From HLUCCA09 sp039189975 (GTDB lineage Bacteria > Pseudomonadota > Alphaproteobacteria > Rhodobacterales > Rhodobacteraceae): a DNA stretch of 23,543 nucleotides. A program made the position numbers and the translations under genes. Positions 1 through 6,595 of the stretch are shown in pieces; position 1 is the first letter of the stretch, and the number at the start of each line of letters is the position of its first letter. Under the pieces are notes generated by a model, which was not told the DNA's origin, did not search any database, and saw only the letters and a list, made by a program, of their open reading frames with translations. The stretch lies in the NCBI GenBank assembly GCA_039189975.1, contig JBCCYI010000044.1, positions 1-23,543 of the forward strand. Direction: 5' to 3'.

Positions 1-1015
1 CCGAGGAGGCGGCGATCTCGTCCCAGAACTCGGAGGCATCGGAGACGACGGTGCCCCATTCCTCGGCCGGGATCGACGTCAGTTCCATCTTCTCACCGGT
101 GGTCCGCAGCAGGGCCTCACCGCCCCAGTACCAGACGGCACGGTAGTAGTGCGACTGGTCGATGGTGGACCGGTAGAGCTGCTGGAGATGCGGCGGCACC
201 TTGTTCCAGCTCTCGGTATTGGCGAAGTAGGAGCCGAACCACGCACCCGTGACGGAGTTTGTCAGCGCGTAGTTGCAGACGTCCGCCCAGCCGACCTCGT
301 AGGCTTCGGTGAAGCCGCACCAGGCCACACCATCGAGCTCACCGGTCCGCATGGCGACTTCGACGTCGTCCCAGGGCACGGTCACGGGGATGAGGCCGTA
401 GCGGCTGAGGAACCGGCCGGCGGTCGGCACGCCGAAGACGCGCAGGCCGCGCATATCGTCGAGCGAGCGGATCGGCTTGTCGACCGTAAAGACGTGGAGC
501 GGGTCCCAGGCGCCGGAGGAGAGCCAGGTGACGTTGTCGACCTCGGAATAGGCCTCGTTCCAGATGTCGCCGAGGCCCCAGTACGTGAACATCGAGGCCA
601 CATCGAGCGAGTAGCGCGTAGCAAAGGGAAAGTAGCCCCCGAAGACGGAGATATCGACGGGCGAGGCCATGGTCGCTTCGTCCGACTGCACGGCATCGAG
701 CGTGCCGTTCTGCATGGCGCGGAAGAGCTCACCCGTCGGCACCAGCTGGTCGGCGTAGTAGAGCTCGATCTCCATCTCGCCATTCGCCGCGGCGTTGAAC
801 GCGTCGACCTGCGGCTTGATCACGTGTGCGCCGAGGGGGGCGCCGGAATAGGTCTGCAGACGCCAGCGGATCGGGGCTTGCGCCTTGACGATGGCCGGGG
901 CGGCGAGCACGCCTGTGGCCGCAGCCGCCGTGCCGAAGCCCGCCTTCTTCATGAAGTCGCGGCGCGTGGCCAGGATCTTCTCCGACGGGGACAGCAGTTT
1001 CTTTGGATCAGACAT
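1..1015 (-). CDS. TRAP transporter substrate-binding protein, DctP family (3' end outside window)
   Basis: Periplasmic solute receptor of a tripartite ATP-independent transporter; it would deliver a small organic anion or polyol-like compound to the DctQM permease upstream. The N-terminus has a twin-arginine export signal: TRRDFMKKAGF at about residues 17-27, an Ala-rich hydrophobic stretch and a likely cleavage site after VKAQA. The mature part follows the DctP fold, with features such as NGTLDAVQSDEATMASP, the lobe segment DDMRGLRVFGVPTAGRFLSRYG and TGELDGVAWCG. It looks closer to the alpha-keto-acid (TakP-like) branch than to classical C4-dicarboxylate binders, but this is judged by eye. 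The ATG is preceded by a strong GAGGAG ribosome site 7 bases away. The frame is open for 338 codons to position 1, so the C-terminus is missing. It is the last visible gene of the deoR-dctQ-dctM-dctP unit. Confidence 0.93.
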   Translation of the reverse strand, partial: MSDPKKLLSPSEKILATRRDFMKKAGFGTAAAATGVLAAPAIVKAQAPIRWRLQTYSGAPLGAHVIKPQVDAFNAAANGEMEIELYYADQLVPTGELFRAMQNGTLDAVQSDEATMASPVDISVFGGYFPFATRYSLDVASMFTYWGLGDIWNEAYSEVDNVTWLSSGAWDPLHVFTVDKPIRSLDDMRGLRVFGVPTAGRFLSRYGLIPVTVPWDDVEVAMRTGELDGVAWCGFTEAYEVGWADVCNYALTNSVTGAWFGSYFANTESWNKVPPHLQQLYRSTIDQSHYYRAVWYWGGEALLRTTGEKMELTSIPAEEWGTVVSDASEFWDEIAASS

Positions 1016-1084
1016 GAACGTCTCCTCTGTTGAAGTCAGTGACGGCCTCTCGCGGGCCTTGTGCTCGCAGCCTCGGCGGCGGCA

Positions 1085-1103
1085 GGACGGGTCAGGCCCG
1101 TCC
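1085..1103 (-). promoter_or_regulatory. Hairpin between dctM and dctP
   Basis: A perfect 7-bp inverted repeat GGACGGG / CCCGTCC with a 5-base loop lies in the 148-base gap between the permease and binding-protein genes. After one mismatch the stem can gain two or three more pairs. No T-run follows on the minus strand, so it is not a classical terminator. Inference: it may protect or partly terminate the mRNA so that binding protein and permease are made in different amounts. Confidence 0.4.
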
Positions 1104-1163
1104 GGCTTGAAACGATCTGTGGCCTCACAGTAGCGAAGGGTGCGCGGCGCTGCGTCATGCGCG

Positions 1164-2498
1164 TCACCTCACACTCAGGGCAGAGGGCAGCCACAGCGCC
1201 AGTTGCGGGAACGCCATGACGAGGGCGATGGTGGCAGCCATCATCAGAACGAAGGGCCAGATGGAGCGGTAGATGTCCATCAGCTTGATCTCAGGCGGCG
1301 CCAGGGACCGCATGAGGAAGAGGTTATAGCCGAAGGGCGGCGTGATGTAGGCGATCTGGCAGGTCATCGTGTAGAGGATGCCGAACCAGATGAGCTGGTT
1401 GTCGAACCCCAGATCGAGGAGCTTCACAAGCGGCACGTAGAGTGGGGCGACGATCACGAGCATCGCGGTATCGTCGAGGAACATGCCCATCAGGATGAAG
1501 CTGAGCTGCATCATGATGATGACCTGCCAGGGCGTCAGATCCCACTGGCCGATGAAGAGGGTCTCGATGGCGCGCGCAGCCCCCAGCCCGTCGAAGACCG
1601 CGCCAAAGGCGAGGGCGGCGAGGATCAGCCAGAGGAACATACAGGAGATCGAGAGCGTCTTCTTCGCGGTCTCGTGCAGCAGGGTGAACGACATCCGGCC
1701 CTTGAAGATCGCCGCGAGGGTGGCGGCCGTGGCGCCCACGGCGGAGCTCTCGACAAGGCTGGTGACGCCCATGACGAAGAGGCCCGTCATGATGAAGAAG
1801 ATCAGGAAGGGCAGGATGCCGAACCGCAGAAGGGAGAGCTTCTCGCGGAGCGGCATGTTCAGATCTTCGTCCGACAGTTGAGGGGCGAGGTGCGGTTGCG
1901 CCTTGCAGCGCAGATAGATGTAGAGCCCGAAGAACGTGGCCATCAGCAGGCCCGGGATCACACCGGCAAGCCAAAGCTGGCTCACTGGCTCGCGCGCGAT
2001 CATTCCGTAGAGGACGAGCACCACCGAGGGCGGCACGAGGATCCCGAGGGAGGAGCCCCCTTGGACGACGCCCGTGATCAGGATCTTGTCGTACCCGCGG
2101 CGCAGCATCTCCGGCAGCGCGATGGTCGCGCCAATGGCCATGCCGGCCACGGAGAGGCCGTTCATTGCGGAAATGATGACCATCAGGAGGATCGTGCCGA
2201 TGGCAAGCCCGCCCGCCATGCTCCCGAACCAGACGTGGAGCATCCGGTAAAGATCTTCGGCGATGCCGCTCTCCGACAGGATGTAGCCCATGTAGATGAA
2301 CAAGGGCAGCGTCAGCATCGGGAACCAGTTGAAGAGCTTGAACGCCTGGCTGAACGGGATCTCGATCCCGCCCGTCCCGTAAAGCATCAGCACCATGCCG
2401 GAGGCGACAAACCCGATCGCCGCGAAGACGCGCTGCCCCGTCAGGAGCAGCGTCATCATGGAGGCGAACATCAGAAGGGCGGTGAGCTCTTCGGTCAC
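1164..2498 (-). CDS. dctM: TRAP transporter large permease subunit, DctM family
   Basis: Integral inner-membrane subunit that forms the transport path and is driven by ion gradients. The 444-residue product is the normal DctM size and is hydrophobic throughout, consistent with about 12 membrane helices. Family hallmarks include PLFIYMGYILSESGI near residues 60-75 and GGSSLGILVPPSVVLVLYG near the middle. The start is taken as GTG at 2498, which overlaps the TGA of dctQ (GTGA, three shared bases plus one) and has GGGGAG 8 bases upstream. The frame stays open to 2618, but those extra residues are non-hydrophobic and overlap dctQ coding sequence, so they are not used. The overlap implies translational coupling with dctQ. 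Substrate cannot be read from this subunit. Confidence 0.96.
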   Translation of the reverse strand: MTEELTALLMFASMMTLLLTGQRVFAAIGFVASGMVLMLYGTGGIEIPFSQAFKLFNWFPMLTLPLFIYMGYILSESGIAEDLYRMLHVWFGSMAGGLAIGTILLMVIISAMNGLSVAGMAIGATIALPEMLRRGYDKILITGVVQGGSSLGILVPPSVVLVLYGMIAREPVSQLWLAGVIPGLLMATFFGLYIYLRCKAQPHLAPQLSDEDLNMPLREKLSLLRFGILPFLIFFIMTGLFVMGVTSLVESSAVGATAATLAAIFKGRMSFTLLHETAKKTLSISCMFLWLILAALAFGAVFDGLGAARAIETLFIGQWDLTPWQVIIMMQLSFILMGMFLDDTAMLVIVAPLYVPLVKLLDLGFDNQLIWFGILYTMTCQIAYITPPFGYNLFLMRSLAPPEIKLMDIYRSIWPFVLMMAATIALVMAFPQLALWLPSALSVR

Positions 2499-3007
2499 GT
2501 CAGATGCTCCCCGCGCAGGAGCGCCCAGTTCTTGAAGATCAGCGAGATCGTTTGCAGCAGCATCAGGATGATGCACCCCACCATGAGCGCCTTGATCGGG
2601 ATCATCGAGGGGTTCCACATCGAGAACCGCCGCTCATTCGTGTCAATCGCGTATTCGAGCGAGGAGACCGAGCCAAAGAGCAGGACCGAGAGGTAGAAGA
2701 GCAGGCAGACCATCGTCACGAGGTCCATCCGGGCTTTACCGGCGTCCGACAGGTTGTCGTAGAACAGGTCCATGCGGACATGGTTGTTGTTCTTCAGCGT
2801 CATCGCCCCGCCCATGAAGTAATAGGCGGCGAGCGTGAACTGCGCGGCTTCGATGGCCCAGTGGACGGGAATGTCGATGATATTGCGTGTAACCGCGTCC
2901 ATCAGCAGGATCGCGATCATCAGGAAAATCAGGTACATGGCGACAAGGCCGACATAGTCCGACAGGCGGTCCACCACCCGCACATACGTTCTTATGGTTT
3001 GCGGCAT
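2495..3007 (-). CDS. dctQ: TRAP transporter small permease subunit, DctQ family
   Basis: Small inner-membrane partner of DctM; 170 residues with about four predicted membrane helices (roughly residues 15-40, 50-65, 90-110 and 130-155). It carries the typical DctQ segment MTLKNNNHVRMDLFYD after helix two. The ATG at 3007 is chosen because GGGGGA lies just upstream and because it falls 17 bases after the stop of the DeoR gene; an in-frame start at 3094 would run into that gene. Its stop overlaps the GTG start of dctM. The position directly behind a DeoR regulator suggests that regulator and transporter are one transcript. Confidence 0.94.
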   Translation of the reverse strand: MPQTIRTYVRVVDRLSDYVGLVAMYLIFLMIAILLMDAVTRNIIDIPVHWAIEAAQFTLAAYYFMGGAMTLKNNNHVRMDLFYDNLSDAGKARMDLVTMVCLLFYLSVLLFGSVSSLEYAIDTNERRFSMWNPSMIPIKALMVGCIILMLLQTISLIFKNWALLRGEHLT

Positions 3008-3024
3008 AGTCCCCCGATCTTCCT

Positions 3025-3783
3025 TCAGCACCGAACCTCGAAACGCGCGCGCTCCAGGGCGCGGGCCAGGTCCCCCTGTGGTGCCTGATCGCACACAAGC
3101 ACATCAATCTCGTCAAGTCGACAAACCGCGAAAGTGGCGCGTTGATCGAATTTCTCATGATGCGCCACAACGATCACCCGTTGAGCATGCGCGATCATCG
3201 CGTGAGCAACCTGCGCTTCGTCCGGGTCTGCATCCATGCCGCCGGAGGTCGAATGGAGAGCGGCCACGCCCAGCACCGCGTGATCGGCCCGGAACTGTGC
3301 GATTTGCGCAATAGCCATCGGGCCCACCGCCTCGGCATTGTCAGCCGACCAGGCCCCGCCCAGGACAAAGATCCGCTGGTGCGCCTCTCCCTGAGCCATG
3401 CGCTCGGCGATGCGGAAGGAATTTGTGACCGCCGTCAGCCCGTCGATGGCCGAGAGGGTCTCGGCGCAGGCGAGCGTTGTCGTACCCGTGTCGATGAAGA
3501 TCGTATCCCCGGGGCCGATCACTTGCGTCAGCGTCCGGGCAATGGCGGCCTTCCCGGGGGCATTGGCGTAGCGGCGCAGCTCGAAGCTGTCCTCGGACGC
3601 CGCACGGATACGGCGCGCCCCGCCGCGCACCTTGTGCAGGGCGCCTGTGCTGGCAAGCGCATGCAAATCCCGCCGGATCGTTTCGGCCGAAACGGCGAAG
3701 CGGGACGCAAGCGCCTCGACCGACGCTTCCCCATCGGCGCGCACGATCTCCAGAATCCGGGCCTCGCGTTCTTTTGGCTTCAT
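3025..3783 (-). CDS. DeoR-family transcriptional repressor
   Basis: Full-length 252-residue regulator of the DeoR/GlpR type. Residues about 5-57 form the winged helix-turn-helix with the family signature (SVEALASRFAVSAETIRRDL, then GALHKVRGGA). The C-terminal DeoRC domain follows, with the sugar-phosphate-binding loop IFIDTGTTTLACAETL around residues 94-110. Regulators of this family are normally released from DNA by a phosphorylated intermediate of the pathway they control. Here that would fit the product of the FGGY kinase encoded on the divergent arm. It is the first gene of the leftward unit and shares a 154-base intergenic region with the rightward unit. That region holds two short dyads that could be its operators. 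The specific effector is unknown. Confidence 0.95.
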   Translation of the reverse strand: MKPKEREARILEIVRADGEASVEALASRFAVSAETIRRDLHALASTGALHKVRGGARRIRAASEDSFELRRYANAPGKAAIARTLTQVIGPGDTIFIDTGTTTLACAETLSAIDGLTAVTNSFRIAERMAQGEAHQRIFVLGGAWSADNAEAVGPMAIAQIAQFRADHAVLGVAALHSTSGGMDADPDEAQVAHAMIAHAQRVIVVAHHEKFDQRATFAVCRLDEIDVLVCDQAPQGDLARALERARFEVRC

Positions 3784-3804
3784 GGCTCCCCCGCTGTGGG
3801 AGAG

Positions 3805-3818
3805 TCTTCGGCAGAAGA
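3805..3818. promoter_or_regulatory. Short dyad, candidate DeoR operator (deoR-proximal)
   Basis: TCTTC-ggca-GAAGA is a perfect 5-bp dyad located 22 bases upstream of the deoR start in the divergent intergenic region. Allowing one bulged base, the symmetry extends to GTCTTC / GAAGAGAC. A regulator site here would suit autoregulation. This is inference from position and symmetry only; the family operator consensus for this subgroup is not known to me. Confidence 0.25.
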
Positions 3819-3878
3819 GACCGTGTCAACGAGTTTCTTGGCACTTTCCGCCTGATTCCACGCATATCGCTCCCAAAA

Positions 3879-3907
3879 TTGACTGTGCGGGCACACCATG
3901 CGAGGAT
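3879..3907 (+). promoter_or_regulatory. Candidate promoter with embedded dyad for the oxidoreductase-kinase operon
   Basis: TTGACT at 3879-3884 resembles a sigma-70 -35 box. Seventeen bases later, GAGGAT at 3902-3907 is a weak -10 box (conserved A2 and final T present). Between them lies TGTGC-gg-GCACA (3884-3895), a 12-base near-palindrome where a repressor would block RNA polymerase. The ribosome site of the downstream gene begins about 20 bases further on. The -10 match is poor, so the promoter call is tentative; the dyad itself is plainly visible. Confidence 0.3.
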
Positions 3908-3937
3908 CGAGTCAGCGCAGAAACTTGGAGCGCCCGC

Positions 3938-5335
3938 ATGCAGGACCGGTTGGCCCAAGGGGCAGACCCTTACGACGTGATCGTCATCGGCGGCGGCGTG
4001 ATCGGCTGTGCGCTGGCACGGCGCTTCGCGCTCGAAGGCGCCCGTGTAGCCCTTCTGGAACGTGCGGCGGACCTTCTCGACGGCGCGTCCAAGGGCAACA
4101 GCGCGATCCTGCACACCGGATTTGATGCGCCACCAGGATCGCTTGAGGCGGCCTGCGTTGCCGCTGGCTACCGTGAATATCTGGAGATCCACGACCGCCT
4201 CGGCCTGCCGGTGATCCGTTCTGGCGCGCTCGTCGTCGCCTGGACCGAGACGCAGGAGAGCCGCCTGCCCGCGCTCATGGAGCAGGCGCGCGCCAACGGG
4301 GTCGACGATGTGGTTCCGTTCAGCCGAGCGGAAACCTTGGAGCTGGAGCCCCACCTCTCGCCCGATCTGCGCGCCAGCTTCCGCGTGCCGGGCGAGTTTC
4401 TGATCGACGCGTGGTCTGCCCCCCTGGCCTATCTGGGCCAAGCGGTGGCCCTTGGCGCGCATGTGTTGCGCGGCTGCGAGGTGCAGGGCGGCGCCCACGC
4501 ACAGGGCCTCTGGCAGCTCGAGACCACGCTGGGAAAGGTATCCGGACGGCTCGTGATCAACGCCGCGGGGCTCTTTGGGGACCGTCTGGACGCCGCCCTT
4601 CTGGGAGAGCAGCATTTCACCATTCGCCCCCGCAAGGGACAGTTCATCGTCTATGACAAGCCCGCAGCGGCTCTGACCGGTCATATTCTGCTTCCGGTTC
4701 CGACTGAGGTCACGAAAGGCGTCGTGGTCTGCCGTACGGCCTGGGGCAATCTGCTGGTCGGCCCCACCGCCGAAGAGCAGGAGGCACGCGATTGCGCCAC
4801 ACTGGACGCGACGGCACTCGACGCCCTGCGCCGGCGCGGCGAGGAGATCCTGCCTGACCTGAGGGACCATGACGTGACCGCTGTCTACGCGGGTCTGCGT
4901 CCCGCCACAGAGTTCAAAGACTACCAGATCCGTGTCCATGCGGGCGGCAGCTACATCACTGCGGGGGGGATCCGGTCCACGGGGCTGAGCTCGGCGCTGG
5001 GCACCGCAGCGCATATCCATGGGCTCGCACGCGATGCGGGGCACCGTTGGGCGGCTCCTGCGGAGATCCCCTGGCCGAAGGTGCCCAACATCTCCGTTGC
5101 CGCGCCACGCGACTGGGCGCGCCCGGGCAACGGCGGGATCGTCTGCCATTGCGAGCAGGTGACACGGCGCGAGATCGAGGTGGCCCTCAGCGGCCCCCTG
5201 CCCGCCCGCAGCCTCGCCGGACTTAAGCGCCGCACGCGGGTCACAATGGGCCGCTGCCAGGGATTTCACTGTTCCGGGCCTCTGGCGGAGCTGACGGAGG
5301 GGGCGTTCGACACGCCCATGGCCCCCCGTGCCTGA
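3938..5335 (+). CDS. GlpA-like FAD-dependent oxidoreductase with C-terminal BFD-type [2Fe-2S] domain
   Basis: Flavoenzyme of the glycerol-3-phosphate dehydrogenase / DAO family, 465 residues. The N-terminus has the FAD Rossmann motif DVIVIGGGVIGCALARRFALEG, followed by GASKGNSAILHTGFDAPPG, typical of GlpA-like proteins. A GIRSTGLSSALG segment closes the DAO domain near residue 350. The tail carries four cysteines in BFD spacing, C403-x-C405 and C440-x4-C445, expected to bind a [2Fe-2S] cluster. The likely reaction is dehydrogenation of a hydroxylated, probably phosphorylated, substrate with electrons passed through the Fe-S centre. ATG at 3938 has GGAG 7 bases upstream; the open frame reaches further 5' but that part is not protein-like. 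The next gene starts 27 bases later. Exact substrate is not deducible. Confidence 0.92.
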   Translation: MQDRLAQGADPYDVIVIGGGVIGCALARRFALEGARVALLERAADLLDGASKGNSAILHTGFDAPPGSLEAACVAAGYREYLEIHDRLGLPVIRSGALVVAWTETQESRLPALMEQARANGVDDVVPFSRAETLELEPHLSPDLRASFRVPGEFLIDAWSAPLAYLGQAVALGAHVLRGCEVQGGAHAQGLWQLETTLGKVSGRLVINAAGLFGDRLDAALLGEQHFTIRPRKGQFIVYDKPAAALTGHILLPVPTEVTKGVVVCRTAWGNLLVGPTAEEQEARDCATLDATALDALRRRGEEILPDLRDHDVTAVYAGLRPATEFKDYQIRVHAGGSYITAGGIRSTGLSSALGTAAHIHGLARDAGHRWAAPAEIPWPKVPNISVAAPRDWARPGNGGIVCHCEQVTRREIEVALSGPLPARSLAGLKRRTRVTMGRCQGFHCSGPLAELTEGAFDTPMAPRA

Positions 5336-5362
5336 GGCGAGATCGCGCGCAGGATCGACCAC

Positions 5363-6595
5363 GTGAGGGGTGGCGTGACCGACGCGCCAGGCGACGCCGA
5401 TGTCGTGATTGTGGGCGCCGGGCCGGCCGGGCTCTCGGCTGCGGCGGAACTGTGCCGTCACAGGGTCGGAAGGGTCCTGGTGCTCGACCGCGAGCCGGCT
5501 GCCGGGGGTGTACCGCGTTTCTGTGGACATTCGCCCTACGGCCTGCGCGAGTTTCGCCGCCCAATGCGAGGCCCGGCCTATGCGCGCGCCCTTGCCGCGC
5601 GGGCCCGCGCGGCGGGCGCGGAGATCCGGACTGGGACCACCGTCACCGCGCTGGCGCGTGGCCCGCGCTTGACCGTCAGCTCCGACGCTGGCGTTTTTGA
5701 GATCTCGGCCCGGCGCGTTCTGCTTGCGACGGGAGCGCGCGAGACAACCCGCGCGGGTCGGCTGATTGGCGGGACCAAACCGGGCGGCGTACTGACCACG
5801 GGCGGCCTGCAGGGGCTTGTCTACGGCGCGCGACGGCGCCCGTTTCAACGGCCCGTGATCTTGGGAACGGAGCTTGTCTCCTTTTCGTGCTTGCTGACCT
5901 GTCGCCACGCCGGGATACGCCCGGTGGCGATGGTCGAGCCTGGCGCGCGGATCACCGCGCGTCATCCCTCGCATCTCTTGCCACGCGCGCTCGGCGTGCC
6001 GCTTCGGCTGGGAACGGACCTGTTGGCCATCGAGGGCGACGCCCGCGTCGAGCGGGTCGTCTTGGCCACGCCGCAGGGGGACCAGGCGCTGGAGGCGGAC
6101 GGGGTGATCGTGACGGGCCGCTTCCGCCCCGAGGCGACGCTCGTGCGGCTTGGCGGGCTCACCTACGACCGGGCGACAGGCGGGCCGGAGATCGACGATT
6201 ATGGACGCACGTCGGACCCAGCCATCTTTGCGGCGGGCAATCTGCTGCGCCCGATCGAAACGGCGGGCTGGTGCTGGGCGGAAGGTCGCGCGATAGCACG
6301 GGCGATCGTGCGCAGCCTGACCCATCCCGCGCCCACGGGCGAAGCGCGCCGCGTGACCCGGGCGGGCCGATCGCTGGCCTATGCCATACCGCAGCGGATC
6401 ACCGGCGGCGCGGAGCCCGCGCTCGACCGGCTCCAAATGCGGGTGCAGCGTGCGGTCTGGGGCCGCCTGTCATTGCGCGTGAATGGACACGAGATGGCGG
6501 GGCGCTCGATCTCGGCACTCCCGGAGCGCCGCCTGCTCCTGCCGCTCCCGGATGCACGTGGTCATCCCGAAGTCGCCGTGGACCCGCTGACATGA
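5363..6595 (+). CDS. GlpB-like FAD/NAD(P)-binding oxidoreductase
   Basis: Second flavoprotein of the operon, 410 residues. It has an N-terminal dinucleotide fold (VVIVGAGPAGLSAAAELC, about residues 14-31), then GGVPRFCGHSPYG, a second nucleotide-binding region around ATGARETTRAGRLIGG and a C-terminal FAD segment AAGNLLRPIETAGWCWAEGR near residue 290. The architecture matches the pyridine nucleotide-disulphide-type subunit that pairs with GlpA-like proteins (E. coli GlpB, HcnB, Thermotoga glp-cluster proteins). It probably forms a heteromer with the upstream flavoprotein. Start is GTG at 5363 with AGGA 8 bases upstream; GTG at 5375 is an alternative. Its TGA overlaps the ATG of the kinase gene (ATGA), indicating translational coupling. 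No GlpC-type membrane subunit is present, so the electron acceptor is unknown. Confidence 0.9.
   Translation: MRGGVTDAPGDADVVIVGAGPAGLSAAAELCRHRVGRVLVLDREPAAGGVPRFCGHSPYGLREFRRPMRGPAYARALAARARAAGAEIRTGTTVTALARGPRLTVSSDAGVFEISARRVLLATGARETTRAGRLIGGTKPGGVLTTGGLQGLVYGARRRPFQRPVILGTELVSFSCLLTCRHAGIRPVAMVEPGARITARHPSHLLPRALGVPLRLGTDLLAIEGDARVERVVLATPQGDQALEADGVIVTGRFRPEATLVRLGGLTYDRATGGPEIDDYGRTSDPAIFAAGNLLRPIETAGWCWAEGRAIARAIVRSLTHPAPTGEARRVTRAGRSLAYAIPQRITGGAEPALDRLQMRVQRAVWGRLSLRVNGHEMAGRSISALPERRLLLPLPDARGHPEVAVDPLT

Noticed and set aside
3341..6436. A 1031-codon open frame on the minus strand opposite the oxidoreductase genes, and similar long antisense frames opposite the ABC, molybdoenzyme and his genes
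   Set aside because: High GC content leaves few stops in the frames opposite real genes. The translations are Arg/Pro/Gly-rich without family motifs, while the opposing strand encodes clear proteins.
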